DNA of 64,000 nt from an uncultured Bacteriovorax sp. (lineage in GTDB: Bacteria; Bdellovibrionota; Bacteriovoracia; Bacteriovoracales; Bacteriovoracaceae): assembly GCA_946481315.1 (NCBI GenBank), contig CAMLMH010000001.1:372001-436000 (forward strand), read 5' to 3'. Position 1 is the stretch's first letter. Each line of letters starts with the position of its first letter. A program made the translations under genes and the position numbers. Under the pieces are notes generated by a model. That model saw only the letters and a list, made by a program, of their open reading frames with translations, was not told the DNA's origin and did no database searches. Shown in pieces: positions 1 to 9,441 of the stretch.

Positions 1-1
1 G

Positions 2-469
2 CAGGAATGCGTCCTGAGCACCATGATCGAATATTTTATATCAGATCTAAAAAATCTGTATGGTAATCGCTTTCTTTTTCTTAACGACGCTGGTGATATT
101 CGTGGTTTCTGGGACCATAATGCTCTTCATCGTTTGATTGATAATCTGGTCAGTAATGCAGTTAAATATGGTGAAGAATCTAAACTTATAAGTATCAGCC
201 TTTTCAAAATCGAAGACTATATAGAAATTAGTATTCACAATGAAGGATCACCTATTCCTTTGGAAGACCAGGAAACTCTGTTTGATCTTTACAGCCGCAA
301 TGCTGCTGCCATTAAAAGCGGCCAGAAGGGGTGGGGTATTGGCTTATCTCTGGTTAAGGGCATTGCTGAAGCTCACGGCGGTTCTGTGAAATTGAAAAGC
401 GACAATTACAATGGGACAACTTTTACAGTGCGTTTGCCGGTTGACTGCCGAACTCAACATGTTCATTAA
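2..469 (+). CDS. Sensor histidine kinase, C-terminal ATPase part (runs off the left edge)
   Basis: The frame is open from base 2, before the first ATG at 23, so the gene begins outside the window. What remains is a HATPase_c domain: an N-box-like stretch (DNLVSNAVKYG), a G1-like region around the HNEGSPIP segment, and a G2 box (GWGIGLSLVKGIAEAHGG), ending in a typical beta-strand (TTFTVRLP). It would bind ATP and phosphorylate a histidine that lies outside the window. Its G1 box has NEG where most kinases have DxG. It overlaps the 3' end of the convergent HExxH gene by a few bases. No partner response regulator is visible on this side. Confidence 0.9.
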   Translation, partial: QECVLSTMIEYFISDLKNLYGNRFLFLNDAGDIRGFWDHNALHRLIDNLVSNAVKYGEESKLISISLFKIEDYIEISIHNEGSPIPLEDQETLFDLYSRNAAAIKSGQKGWGIGLSLVKGIAEAHGGSVKLKSDNYNGTTFTVRLPVDCRTQHVH

Positions 470-1260
470 TCTTTAAACCAGCAGGAGGGACGTGGTAAGT
501 TAAAGAGTCCTGCCAGCAACGTGTCCACGCGACATTGATTTCCAGGATAATCATCTACATAAGTTTCGCTGGCGACTGAAGTATCTTTACCTTCCAGCGA
601 AGCATTTCCATTATTTTTCTTAAGATGTCCCAATACTGCTATGAATCCATTGATAGCGCGTATAGAGCGGTAACAAATAGCCTGTTCTTTTTTTGATTGA
701 AGTTTCTGACAATGTTTAATGGCAGACGCCGGCTGAGTAATATTTAATTCATCCATTGTTGAATCTATTGAAGTGAAATATTTTTTCAGACAGACAGCTG
801 TAGAATAGTAATCAGCTTGTCCTTCGCTTGAAAATTTTTGAAAATTTGGGTTTTTAAAATAGGGCTTTCCACCCAGAACGTGTCCCACTTCATGACAAGT
901 TATCAATGCGACGGCATCGCTGTTCATTCCAGGAATTCGTGCCATTCCTCCCCAAAAACCCATTTTAACAAAACCATCAATTTCGGCAGTATAGGCGGTG
1001 AAATAAGGTTTTACCCAGTCGGCGTCCGGCACAACCGGCATGATTAGTTTGTTTTGCATATCCTGGTAATTTTGGAAAAATACGTCAAAGAAATGCTGTT
1101 GAAAAGATTCTTCAGTTACAGATGAGGTCGTTGGATCGGATACGTTAATCATATACTCAAAGTGAGCAGGAAAGGCCCTCATCATTTTGTCATGAAACGG
1201 ACATGCATCAGCAGAATAAGATATTAAACAGAGTAATAAGGCTGCCACTAATTTCATCAT
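466..1260 (-). CDS. Exported HExxH metallopeptidase-like protein
   Basis: The protein has 264 residues with a clear N-terminal signal sequence (basic start, hydrophobic residues 4-15, likely cleavage near ADA-C). Residues 123-127 read HEVGH, a zinc-binding HExxH motif, followed by GG and then EGQAD at about 146-150, whose glutamate could be the third zinc ligand as in gluzincins. I infer a periplasmic or secreted zinc peptidase, but I do not recognise the family. Several cysteines (20, 122 and later) may form disulfides after export. Two ATG codons occur in tandem at the start and no strong ribosome site separates them. It overlaps the histidine kinase tail convergently by 4 bases. Confidence 0.75.
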   Translation of the reverse strand: MMKLVAALLLCLISYSADACPFHDKMMRAFPAHFEYMINVSDPTTSSVTEESFQQHFFDVFFQNYQDMQNKLIMPVVPDADWVKPYFTAYTAEIDGFVKMGFWGGMARIPGMNSDAVALITCHEVGHVLGGKPYFKNPNFQKFSSEGQADYYSTAVCLKKYFTSIDSTMDELNITQPASAIKHCQKLQSKKEQAICYRSIRAINGFIAVLGHLKKNNGNASLEGKDTSVASETYVDDYPGNQCRVDTLLAGLFNLPRPSCWFKD

Positions 1261-1325
1261 TTAGTTATAACGGCCTGACAAATCCAGCGGATAAAAATTG
1301 TAAACTTTACAGCCCAAATCATCAC

Positions 1326-2477
1326 TTAAAGAGCTAGTTTTACTCCGAAGTGGCCATAACTCCCGATCAGAGCATCGATTACCCGATCAACATTTTCATG
1401 GCGACACTGTTCACCCATCTGGCCTATGCGAATGATATCAAGCCCGAATGCGCCCGATATTTCTACCTGATAGTGACTGACCATGTGCTGGATTAATTCC
1501 TTGGTATTAATGCCCGGAAAATTTTTAATCGCGACGACAGAATTGAGGCGATAGTCTTTAGGAATTAACAGTTCCATTCCAATTAGGCTGACTTTTTCCT
1601 GGAGTAAAGTAGAAGATAGGGCATGACGCTTGAAACGCTCTTCAAGAGTTTCTTCGCAAATAAGCCTTAAAGCTTCGTGAAGAGCAAACACTCCAGATAC
1701 AGGAGCAGTGTAATGATACTCACCTTTTCCCCAGAATTTATATGCTCGTCTTGGATCTAAACACCAGTGAGGCATGAGAGCTTCTCGACGGGAAACGAAA
1801 TCAAATGTATCTTCTGCATAAGCGATCATCGAAACTCCAGGAAATCCTGAGAATCCTTTCTGCCCTCCTACTACGACGACATCGATACCCCATTCATCCA
1901 TCGGCAATTCCATTGTAGAGAGTGTGCAAACTGCATCGACGATAGTTTTTATGTTGTAACTTCTGGCAAGTTTAACAATTCCTTCCAGGTTGATGTTTTT
2001 CACACCACATGAAGTTTCTCCCTGAACGAGCGCAAGGACATCGTATTGATTGCTCTCAAGTTCTGATTTAACCTGATCGATAGTAAAAGGCTGATGATTT
2101 TCAGTGAATAGATCAGTAACCTCAGCTCCAACACCTCTGGCGATTTCAGTGAAGCGTCCACTGAACGTACCCAGATTTAAAACCAGAGCTCTTCTGCCTG
2201 GCCAAAGTAAAGAAGAAGTAGCCATTTCCATTGCTGCCGAAGAAGGGCCAGAGATACCAAAGATTTTTGTGGAGTTCGTTTGAAAAACGTACTGACCCAT
2301 TTCAATGATTCGGGATACGACTTGTTTCATTGAAATACCTAGATGACTCATTATTTTGGTATTTGCCTGAGCCACTGCTAATGGGATGGGAACTGGGCCT
2401 GCGCCCATAAGCAGAATTTCTTTTTCCGGTAACAATGCAGAAAGAGGAGTGGATTTAGGTGGATTGATCTTACTCAC
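1326..2477 (-). CDS. Class V PLP aminotransferase, alanine-glyoxylate / serine-pyruvate type
   Basis: The protein has 383 residues, the usual length of the alanine-glyoxylate/serine-pyruvate aminotransferase family. It opens with the family motif MGAGPVPIP, has GISGPSSAAME near residue 75-85 for phosphate binding, Asp181 in IVDAVCTLS, and the PLP lysine Lys207 in VVGGQKGFSG. It should transfer amino groups from alanine or serine to glyoxylate or pyruvate in the cytoplasm; the real substrate cannot be read from sequence. The start is GTG at 2477, supported by GAGG six bases upstream. It stands alone on its strand, about 230 bp from the divergent chemoreceptor gene. Confidence 0.85.
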   Translation of the reverse strand: MSKINPPKSTPLSALLPEKEILLMGAGPVPIPLAVAQANTKIMSHLGISMKQVVSRIIEMGQYVFQTNSTKIFGISGPSSAAMEMATSSLLWPGRRALVLNLGTFSGRFTEIARGVGAEVTDLFTENHQPFTIDQVKSELESNQYDVLALVQGETSCGVKNINLEGIVKLARSYNIKTIVDAVCTLSTMELPMDEWGIDVVVVGGQKGFSGFPGVSMIAYAEDTFDFVSRREALMPHWCLDPRRAYKFWGKGEYHYTAPVSGVFALHEALRLICEETLEERFKRHALSSTLLQEKVSLIGMELLIPKDYRLNSVVAIKNFPGINTKELIQHMVSHYQVEISGAFGLDIIRIGQMGEQCRHENVDRVIDALIGSYGHFGVKLAL

Positions 2478-2634
2478 ATTTACCTCAGGGTTTGTTCATC
2501 AATTGTCAAAGGCCCGTGTATCCACAGATGATATATCAGAAAGGACTATGAAATCGTTAGGACTTTTTGCAAAAACGAGTTGCGAATTAAATAAAATGGT
2601 TTGATTTATGATCATTTCTTTACTCGGGATTGTC

Positions 2635-2661
2635 TAAAGTAATTGTACCATATAACGATAA
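2635..2661 (+). promoter_or_regulatory. Sigma-28 (FliA)-type promoter for the chemoreceptor gene
   Basis: TAAAGTAA at 2635-2642 and AACGATAA at 2654-2661 are separated by exactly 11 bases. The FliA consensus is TAAAGTTT, 11 bases, GCCGATAA, so each half matches 6 of 8. It lies 43 bp before the start of a chemotaxis gene, the usual target class of this sigma factor. Confidence 0.6.
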
Positions 2662-2704
2662 CTTCTGCGCTACAAACTAAATATAACCTCAAGGGGACGT
2701 CATT

Positions 2705-4285
2705 ATGTTTGAACGATTAAGTCTGAAAGCTAAGCTTCTCTTTCTGTGCGCGACGCTGATCTTCTTCATATTGGTAGTAGGTGGAGTCAGTAACTGGGAA
2801 ATCAAAAAAATGGATAACAGTTACAATAAAATCGTAACAAGTAGTATGCCCAAAATTGAAAGTATAAGCCGGATGTATCTGAGCTATCAGCAGGTGAGAA
2901 TCCATTTGCGAACGTTGGGCTTAGCAAATATTTCCAAAGCTGAGCAGGATATGGCGGTAAGCAGAACATTAGCTGCTATTAAGCAATATGAAGATGAAAA
3001 TATTGTTTTCAAGAAATTAACTATGCTGCCGGGTGAAGAAAAAATTTATGCGGAAATGGAAAAAGAATGGGCGGATTTCAAAGTCATCGGCAGTCGTGTG
3101 CTGGATTTACATAAAGCAGGAGGCCAGGAGAATATGGAAAAGATGCGGGACATCTTTCTTAAGGATTGTCCTGAGGCTGCAGCAGCCTATGATCAAAGTA
3201 TAAATAATCTGATTGCTTTTCATGATGAAAACTCAAAAACATGGGTTGCTCAAGCGTTGCAAACAGCTGAAGAATCGCAAAATATTCAGAATTTTATAAT
3301 GCTCTTAGGACTTATTGGTGGATTGGGCATAGGATATCTGTTCGCAGTTTATATTTCTAAACTCCTGAATGAAATTTCTGCAAGCCTGGCAAAAGGGTCA
3401 GATCAGATTGCCGATATTATCAATGAAGTTGCTAAGGCCAGTAATTCTCTTTCCTCCAGCATTACTCAGCAAGCCTCAGCCCTTCAGCAAACTACGTCAG
3501 CCGTTGAACAAACAAGTGCAACTGTTGAAAGTAATGCTGAAAATGCCAAAAAATCAGCAGAAGTATCTGAGCTGAGTAAAAACAGTGTGCATAATGGTAA
3601 ATCAGCGGTGGTAGAGGTCATAGCTTCTATTCGTGATATTTCTGACAGTACTCAAGAGATTAAAAATCAAATTGACCTGAGTAATAAAGAGATTGGTGAG
3701 ATTGTTAAAATTATTAGTGATATTGAAAATAAAACAAAAGTTATAAACGAAATTGTTTTTCAAACAAAGCTACTGTCGTTCAATGCTTCAGTTGAAGCTG
3801 CTCGTGCCGGTGAACATGGAAAAGGTTTTGCTGTGGTTGCAGAGGAAATTGGTAATTTGGCGCAAATGAGTGGCGATTCTGCAAAAGAAATCGGTGCCCT
3901 ACTTGAGAGCAGTACAGAGAGAGTGCAGAAAACAATAGATGCTTCAAAGAGCAGAATCGCCATGCTGGTTGAAAAAAGTAGTAAAAAGGTTGAACAAGGG
4001 ACAATGACTGCTCAAAAGTGCAGTAATGTCCTGGATGAAATTTTTTCAAATGTAAATGTTGTAGATAAAATGATTCTGGAAATTTCTTCAGCCAGTCGTG
4101 AACAAACATTAAGTATTCAGGAAATCAGAAAGGCAATGAGTGAAATAGATTCAGCATCACTGGAAAATACGCATTCTTCCAATCAGGCGAAAGAAGCAGC
4201 CGATCATCTTGAATCACAGGTAGAAGATTTCCGCGGGCTGGTATTGAAATTGAATACAATTGTCGGGGGTAAAAAAGCAGCCTGA
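2705..4285 (+). CDS. Methyl-accepting chemotaxis protein
   Basis: The 526-residue receptor has a transmembrane segment at about 10-28, a periplasmic helical sensor region to about 195 (four-helix-bundle type), a second transmembrane segment at about 196-217, and a long cytoplasmic coiled coil. The signalling tip reads [22 protein letters not shown], the most conserved stretch of the family, which contacts CheA and CheW. I see no convincing HAMP domain. The C-terminus ends in VGGKKAA and lacks the TPAYxDxRFxDV tail found on the two chemoreceptors at the right end of this window. A strong SD (AAGGGGA) precedes the ATG, and a sigma-28-like promoter lies upstream. The ligand is unknown. Confidence 0.93.
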   Translation: MFERLSLKAKLLFLCATLIFFILVVGGVSNWEIKKMDNSYNKIVTSSMPKIESISRMYLSYQQVRIHLRTLGLANISKAEQDMAVSRTLAAIKQYEDENIVFKKLTMLPGEEKIYAEMEKEWADFKVIGSRVLDLHKAGGQENMEKMRDIFLKDCPEAAAAYDQSINNLIAFHDENSKTWVAQALQTAEESQNIQNFIMLLGLIGGLGIGYLFAVYISKLLNEISASLAKGSDQIADIINEVAKASNSLSSSITQQASALQQTTSAVEQTSATVESNAENAKKSAEVSELSKNSVHNGKSAVVEVIASIRDISDSTQEIKNQIDLSNKEIGEIVKIISDIENKTKVINEIVFQTKLLSFNASVEAARAGEHGKGFAVVAEEIGNLAQMSGDSAKEIGALLESSTERVQKTIDASKSRIAMLVEKSSKKVEQGTMTAQKCSNVLDEIFSNVNVVDKMILEISSASREQTLSIQEIRKAMSEIDSASLENTHSSNQAKEAADHLESQVEDFRGLVLKLNTIVGGKKAA

Positions 4286-4291
4286 TCTTTT

Positions 4292-5083
4292 TTAATAATG
4301 AATCTTAAAAAGAAAAAGTCCATTCGGAGAAGCAACTTTCCATAGTTGCTTCTCACTTTTTGGACTATCCAAAAGATCTCTGAATTCGATCACTGTCATT
4401 TTTCCGGAGCCAACCATCCATAAAGCGCTTACAAGATGTCTGATCATTTGTTTTAAAAATCCATTTGCTTCAATTTGCAGTTGATAGCACTGCTTTATCG
4501 TCTCTGGAAATATGAAAAGTTTATCGGAAAAGAAAACAGAATGTGGATTGATGACGGTAAGTTCAGCTTTTATCACTGTGCGAATTGTGCTTTTTACATT
4601 GCTGCCGCTGGAGCAAAAATTACAGAAGTCATGCATACCGACTAAATGTTGTAAACATTCCTCTATGGCTGCAACATTTAGCGGATTGGCGATATTGGCC
4701 ATGAAGCGATTTTGTTCATTTGAAACTCTGGTACTGTTAGTAAAAAAATATCGATATTCTTTACCGCGGGCATCACTGGCCGGACGGAAAGTTCCTGGGC
4801 ACACTTCGAGAATCTTACAAATAATGTCACCGGGTAAGCGTGAATTTAATTTTTCGATAAAGATTTCGGGCCTGATACTTTCTGATGAAGTAATTTTTAC
4901 GATTTGTTCAAGTGCGTGCACACCTGTGTCAGTACGGGAAGCAGCCACAGTTGTCACTTTCTCCGGAATTAGTTGTGACAAGGCTTTATTGATTTCCCCC
5001 TGAACTGTGGCGCTCTCTTTCTGCCACTGAAAACCAGCATAGTTTGTGCCTGCATATTGAAAATGAGCCTTGTAATAAAACAT
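4292..5083 (-). CDS. truA: tRNA pseudouridine(38-40) synthase TruA
   Basis: The protein has 263 residues, the normal TruA length. Asp52 in the motif SRTDTGVHA is the catalytic nucleophile that isomerises uridines 38-40 of the anticodon stem-loop. The N-terminal strand with GTNYAGFQWQ, the conserved KEYRYFF segment around residue 110 and the C-terminal FLKQMIRHLVSALW segment are all family hallmarks. It is convergent with the chemoreceptor gene, with only six bases between the stop codons, and nothing resembling a strong terminator is visible between them. The SD before the ATG is weak. Confidence 0.95.
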   Translation of the reverse strand: MFYYKAHFQYAGTNYAGFQWQKESATVQGEINKALSQLIPEKVTTVAASRTDTGVHALEQIVKITSSESIRPEIFIEKLNSRLPGDIICKILEVCPGTFRPASDARGKEYRYFFTNSTRVSNEQNRFMANIANPLNVAAIEECLQHLVGMHDFCNFCSSGSNVKSTIRTVIKAELTVINPHSVFFSDKLFIFPETIKQCYQLQIEANGFLKQMIRHLVSALWMVGSGKMTVIEFRDLLDSPKSEKQLWKVASPNGLFLFKIHY

Positions 5084-5203
5084 CGATCAAGCGTAACTTC
5101 ACTGCAGCATTCAGGCAAGGTGAGGGCGAAGACAAAATTGCAAATCCGCCCAGTGGCATAGTACGATTAATTTGTATAAAAAAACTTTAACCGGAGAAGG
5201 GAA

Positions 5204-5626
5204 ATGAAATTTTTAGCATTCTTAACGTGTGCTCTTATGGCGACTAACCTATGGGCCTGTCCGGATTTTTCCGGACGTTATACCTGCAAACAGGGAAGTC
5301 ATGTTTCAGAAAAAGAAATCAAACTCGATGGTGGTGGTTACCATATTATTTCTGACGGAACAGAATTCACTTATTACCCGGATGGAAATACTTATGAAGT
5401 AGAAGCTAACGATAGTATGAAAGACGGCAAAGTCAGATCTTTCTGCAAAGATAACAAACTGATCGTTGATTTTAAGGCCACTATACTTTATGAAGGAGCA
5501 GAAATAGCCAGACAAGTTTCAGTGACTGAGTATCTGCCTAAAGGTCAAGATTTGATCATCACAACCAAAACTAAAATGAAGGGACTTCCGCTTCCTGTGT
5601 TGAAATTAAATTGCGAGAGAATTTAA
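5204..5626 (+). CDS. Small exported protein of unknown function
   Basis: The protein has 140 residues. The first 18 or so form a signal peptide (MKFLAFLTCALMATNLWA, cleavage before CPDF). The mature part is beta-rich and contains five cysteines, including a pair at CPDFSGRYTC. The pattern of a short DFSGRYTC start followed by alternating strands is seen in small periplasmic beta-sandwich or barrel proteins, but I do not recognise a family. The ATG has a strong SD (GAGAAGGG). The subtilase gene follows 38 bp downstream on the same strand, so the two may be co-transcribed. Confidence 0.7.
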   Translation: MKFLAFLTCALMATNLWACPDFSGRYTCKQGSHVSEKEIKLDGGGYHIISDGTEFTYYPDGNTYEVEANDSMKDGKVRSFCKDNKLIVDFKATILYEGAEIARQVSVTEYLPKGQDLIITTKTKMKGLPLPVLKLNCERI

Positions 5627-5664
5627 TAAACGGTAGCTAAGTCTAAGCAAAGCAGGATTTGATT

Positions 5665-6810
5665 ATGAAAGTAATAATGATGACATTTATCCTTAGTTTA
5701 AGTGTGAAAGCGGGTGCCGAAATTGTTCTGCTAAAATCTGATCAGCAAATAGAAAACTTAAAAAATTGTCATTCAGAATTGCTCAATCCCAATAGTGGCG
5801 CAGATATGTACAAAATCAGCTGCTCTGGAAAAATTCCGGTTCAACTTAATCATATTGCTAAAGAAAAAAATATCACATGGAAACTGTTCGGCAGTAACGA
5901 TCCCGATTTTTCCGAGCAGTGGTCTATGGACGTAGCTAATGTGGAATCCTATTGGGCAAAGATGAAAACTTCGTCGCTCAATCCATTAATTGCAATCATC
6001 GATACCGGAATTGATTTTGCTCACGAAGATTTGCAAAAAAGTATTGCTTATAATTTTCAGGAAATTCCTGGTAATGGAATTGATGATGATCAAAATGGAT
6101 ACACCGATGATTATATAGGATGGAATGCACTGGCAAACAATCCTTTCCCGTTAGATGACCATTTTCACGGAACGGCTATTTCCGGAATTATAAATGCAAA
6201 AATTAACAATCAATTAGGCATTGCCGGTCTGGTTCTGCAAAACAGTATAGTGCCGGTTAAATTTTTGAGTCCAAAGGGGGGCAATACAGATATTGCCATT
6301 AAAGCGATTGATTATGCCATCGCCCGTAAAGTTAAGATCATCAATGCCAGCTGGGGAGGTCCAAAACCAAGTCCACTTCTGGAAGAAATGCTTAAACGAT
6401 GTCAAATGCTTGGTATTCTCGTCATCGTAGCGGCCGGCAATGAAAACTCCGACAATGATCAGGTTGCTACATACCCGGCCAACTATGAACTTGATAATGT
6501 CATTTCTGTAGCATCACTAAACTGGAGGGGAGAACTTGCTGACCATTCTAATTATGGCAGGCATCATGTCGATATTGCAGCTCCGGGCGAAAGTGTAATG
6601 GCCACTGTACCTAATAATCGCTACGGTTACATGACAGGAACATCTTATGCCGGACCTCACATAGCCGCAGCTGCTTCAATGATCTGGTCCCAAAATCCTT
6701 CATTGAGCTATCTGGAAGTAAAAAATTATTTATTGTCCCGCTGTCATAAGAATCTTTCGCTGGAAGGAAAAATCTCCTGCGGTGGTTATCTTGATTTCGG
6801 TAATTTTTAA
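5665..6810 (+). CDS. Exported subtilisin-like serine peptidase (S8)
   Basis: The protein carries a signal peptide (about 18 residues) and a subtilase domain with the whole catalytic set: Asp about 113 in IIDTGID, His about 168 in HFHGTAISG, the oxyanion Asn about 259 in AAGNENSD, and Ser about 327 in GTSYAGPH. Residues 20-85 form a short propeptide-like region. Two cysteines near the C-terminus (RCHK and SCGG) could form a disulfide. I chose the ATG at 5665 because the AGGA at 5653-5656 is eight bases away; an in-frame TTG at 5659 lies only two bases from it. It is likely an extracellular or periplasmic protease. Substrate and maturation are not known. Confidence 0.9.
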   Translation: MKVIMMTFILSLSVKAGAEIVLLKSDQQIENLKNCHSELLNPNSGADMYKISCSGKIPVQLNHIAKEKNITWKLFGSNDPDFSEQWSMDVANVESYWAKMKTSSLNPLIAIIDTGIDFAHEDLQKSIAYNFQEIPGNGIDDDQNGYTDDYIGWNALANNPFPLDDHFHGTAISGIINAKINNQLGIAGLVLQNSIVPVKFLSPKGGNTDIAIKAIDYAIARKVKIINASWGGPKPSPLLEEMLKRCQMLGILVIVAAGNENSDNDQVATYPANYELDNVISVASLNWRGELADHSNYGRHHVDIAAPGESVMATVPNNRYGYMTGTSYAGPHIAAAASMIWSQNPSLSYLEVKNYLLSRCHKNLSLEGKISCGGYLDFGNF

Positions 6811-6823
6811 TTTTTACTCAAAA

Positions 6824-8365
6824 TTAATCGTCTGCAAGTGAAATTTCCTTAGGAGCTTCAAGCTCAATAATGACTGGTTTCATTCTGGTGAGCATCAGAA
6901 TTCCTGGAATTGCCATAACTGTTGAGAAGAGGAAGAAGTTTGGCCATCCAATGCTTTCAGAGAGCACACCTGAAAAAGGTCCAACCCATACCCGGCCAAT
7001 GGCCGCAAAAGCAGAGAGCAAAGCATATTGAGTGGCGGTGAATTTCTGATTACATAATGACATGAGGAAAGCGACAAAAGCAGCCGTACCCATTCCTCCG
7101 GTTATGTTTTCAAATCCCACTGCAGCAAGCAATAATATATCCACATTAGAGGATTCTTTTAAAGTAATAATGACAATATCGAATTGAGGCAGCGTAAAAC
7201 TTCCCCACACTCCTTGCCCTTTAATGGCCAGTAACCAAAAACCCAGATTGGATAACATCTGCAGAATACCAAAAATGAAAAGTGAACGATAAAGGCCCCA
7301 TTTTGTCATGATGGCACCACCGAGCAATGCTCCTACGATAGTAAGCCAGATACCAATTACTTTATTGACGACACCAATTTCAGCTTGAGAAAAAAGAGCT
7401 CCCTTTAGCAAAAAGGGAGTGAGTAATGATCCTGCGAATGCATCACCCAATTTGTACAAAATAATCATCAATAGAAATTGCGAAGCACCTTTCATGCTGA
7501 AGTAGTTTTGCAACGATGTATTTAAAGTTTCAAATTTTGCCTTTTGGGAAGCCCACCAGGCTAAAGGGAGAGTAAAAATTATTCCCAATAAAAGAGAGCA
7601 GAGATCAGCCCATTTTTTTTGAGCCGGATCAGCTGAACCATTTAAAAGATAATCCATCCAAGGAGTGAATATTCTAGTGGTAACCTGATAACCAATTACC
7701 ACAGCAATAACTACCGCCACAAACCCAATTAAATCTCTGGTAGCATTACTAGTTGGAGCAACGGATTCTTTTGGCACAGATGGAATAAACAAAGCAGAAA
7801 AAACAGCGATGGAAATAAAGATGAGGGACATGACCCGGTAAATTTCCGGCCAGGACATTCCATTTCCTGCCATCTGATCTGCCCAAATGAGTGCCACACC
7901 ACCGGAGAGAATCATGGCCATGCGATAACCAAAAACACTGAGCGATGAACCGAGCCCTCTTTCAGTCTTTAATAATATATCTGTTCTGTATGCATCGATC
8001 ACTACATCTTGTGAGGCAGACAAAAAAGCAATTAGTACAGCTATCAGTGCGAAAAATTCTGTCTCTTTGCTTGGCGAGATCTGAGAAAGTAAAAATAAAG
8101 CAGCAGCTATGGAGACCTGAGATATAAATAGCCAGCCCCGGCGGCGACCGACGAAAGGTGGTTCAAAACGGTCCATTAATGGAGCCCATAAAAATTTGAA
8201 GGTATAGGGAACTCCAACAAGACTAAAAAATCCAATTGTCGCGACATCTATGTTGTCTACACTTAGCCAGGCCTGAATGGCTGTTCCCGTCAAGGCCAGT
8301 GGTAAACCGCTGGCAAAACCTAAAATTGTGACAACAAACAAGCGCCATGAGGGAGTATTGACCAT
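6824..8365 (-). CDS. ampG: AmpG-type muropeptide permease (major facilitator superfamily)
   Basis: The protein has about 513 residues with 12 or more hydrophobic segments. It matches AmpG along its length: LGFASGLPLALTG near the N-terminus, TIGFFSLVG, FKFLWAPLMDR, GRRRGW, SASQDVVIDA, YKLGDAFAGSL and GIVNK-like EIGVVNK. AmpG imports GlcNAc-anhydroMurNAc-peptides into the cytoplasm for cell-wall recycling; in a predator it could also salvage prey wall fragments (inference). The start is uncertain: ATG at 8365 aligns better with known AmpG N-termini, while an in-frame TTG at 8377 adds four residues. It is convergent with the subtilase gene. Confidence 0.88.
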   Translation of the reverse strand: MVNTPSWRLFVVTILGFASGLPLALTGTAIQAWLSVDNIDVATIGFFSLVGVPYTFKFLWAPLMDRFEPPFVGRRRGWLFISQVSIAAALFLLSQISPSKETEFFALIAVLIAFLSASQDVVIDAYRTDILLKTERGLGSSLSVFGYRMAMILSGGVALIWADQMAGNGMSWPEIYRVMSLIFISIAVFSALFIPSVPKESVAPTSNATRDLIGFVAVVIAVVIGYQVTTRIFTPWMDYLLNGSADPAQKKWADLCSLLLGIIFTLPLAWWASQKAKFETLNTSLQNYFSMKGASQFLLMIILYKLGDAFAGSLLTPFLLKGALFSQAEIGVVNKVIGIWLTIVGALLGGAIMTKWGLYRSLFIFGILQMLSNLGFWLLAIKGQGVWGSFTLPQFDIVIITLKESSNVDILLLAAVGFENITGGMGTAAFVAFLMSLCNQKFTATQYALLSAFAAIGRVWVGPFSGVLSESIGWPNFFLFSTVMAIPGILMLTRMKPVIIELEAPKEISLADD

Positions 8366-8485
8366 TCTTGTATACAAAATATTCTCGCTTTCTAAATAGT
8401 TTAGATTCTAGTTTATTAAATTTTTGGAAGAATGCCAGTAAATCTAACCAAGATATTCTTACTACTGGTGAGAACTTTATGTTAA

Positions 8486-8513
8486 TGAACTTCCGGAGGG
8501 GTCCGGAAGTTCA
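8486..8513 (-). terminator. Perfect 12-bp hairpin between the 9.2 kb exported-protein gene and ampG
   Basis: TGAACTTCCGGA at 8486-8497 is followed by GGGG and its exact reverse complement at 8502-8513. It lies 30 bp downstream of the stop of the minus-strand gene ending at 8543. No long T run follows on either strand, so it may be a terminator that does not rely on a U tract, or an RNA-stabilising 3' hairpin. Confidence 0.5.
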
Positions 8514-8542
8514 TCTTTGGTGTTTAGAAGGAAAGAATGAGG

Positions 8543-9211
8543 TTATTTAGCAATGCACTTAAACTCAGGGGAACGGCTTCCATCCTTGCGGATAAATTGT
8601 CCTGTTCCTTCTTTTAAGCTTCCGCGAAATTCTGTTACAATTGATCTTCCATCATCCAGTTTGAACGTTGTTTGATAAACTGGCGGCATCGATTCAAGAA
8701 CTAATATATCGGTATCTATTATTTGATATTCATTAACCTCATCTTCGGTTGTCGTTAAAGAAACTGCATTTGCTTCAATTTTAAGAATGGAACCTGTATG
8801 AGTCAGACAACGAATTTTTCCTGTGTTTAAAGTTACTGAACCCGGTTCTTTTGATGTCAGTTTTACAGTCGCAGATGAATTTTGGTCACCTTTGATCGTA
8901 ACTTTTGCGTCTCTGTAGTAGTCATCGGTCAAACCATAACTTTTTAAATTGAATTTTGCTTCACGGGTTAAATAAGCTTCACAAAAATCATTTGTTGTAT
9001 GTTTAATTGTTGCCTGACATTGAACGGGCATACTTTCAGCGCAACCTTTCAGTACAAGTTCATATTTGTGATCACCGCAGCCACCACCGTGTCTGACAGT
9101 TACCAGGAGATTTTCACCAGCTGAATCCAGTTTTGCACTTACGACTTCAACAGCGCTAACGGATAAACTGGCCAGGGCCAATCCAGATAAAATGAAATAC
9201 TTCAAGTTCAT
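8543..9211 (-). CDS. Exported protein of unknown function, cysteine-containing
   Basis: The protein has 222 residues with a signal peptide (MNLKYFILSGLALASLSVSA, cleavage before VEVV). The mature domain starts with a conserved-looking segment RHGGGCGDHKYEL and has paired cysteines (GCAES, VQCQA, FCEAY), suggesting a disulfide-stabilised periplasmic beta domain. The C-terminal half, about 130-222, looks like a second small beta domain ending in EFKCIAK. I do not recognise a family. The ATG has a strong SD (AGGGGA). A perfect hairpin at 8486-8513 follows the stop. Confidence 0.7.
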   Translation of the reverse strand: MNLKYFILSGLALASLSVSAVEVVSAKLDSAGENLLVTVRHGGGCGDHKYELVLKGCAESMPVQCQATIKHTTNDFCEAYLTREAKFNLKSYGLTDDYYRDAKVTIKGDQNSSATVKLTSKEPGSVTLNTGKIRCLTHTGSILKIEANAVSLTTTEDEVNEYQIIDTDILVLESMPPVYQTTFKLDDGRSIVTEFRGSLKEGTGQFIRKDGSRSPEFKCIAK

Positions 9212-9441
9212 GAGTTTCCCCTTGTTAAATTAAATTGAATGAAGCGTTCTAACATTTTCAGGATTCACCGAAAAAAAAATTAGAAAAGTATGAAAACAAT
9301 TCAGAGTCAGAGTTGATTGTCTTTTGCGGGATTTCCATTCTTAAGATTGACTGGAGCTTTTAATCTGGACTTTTAAATATCTTGCTGTGCGAATTAAAAC
9401 TGATCCTTAAGTTTCTTGCATGGAATTTAAAATCGTGGATA

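Noticed and set aside
4512..5003. 163-residue open frame opposite truA
   Set aside because: It is fully inside truA, whose motifs are clear on the other strand.
5659..5664. TTG start for the subtilase
   Set aside because: The SD is only two bases from TTG but eight bases from ATG 5665.
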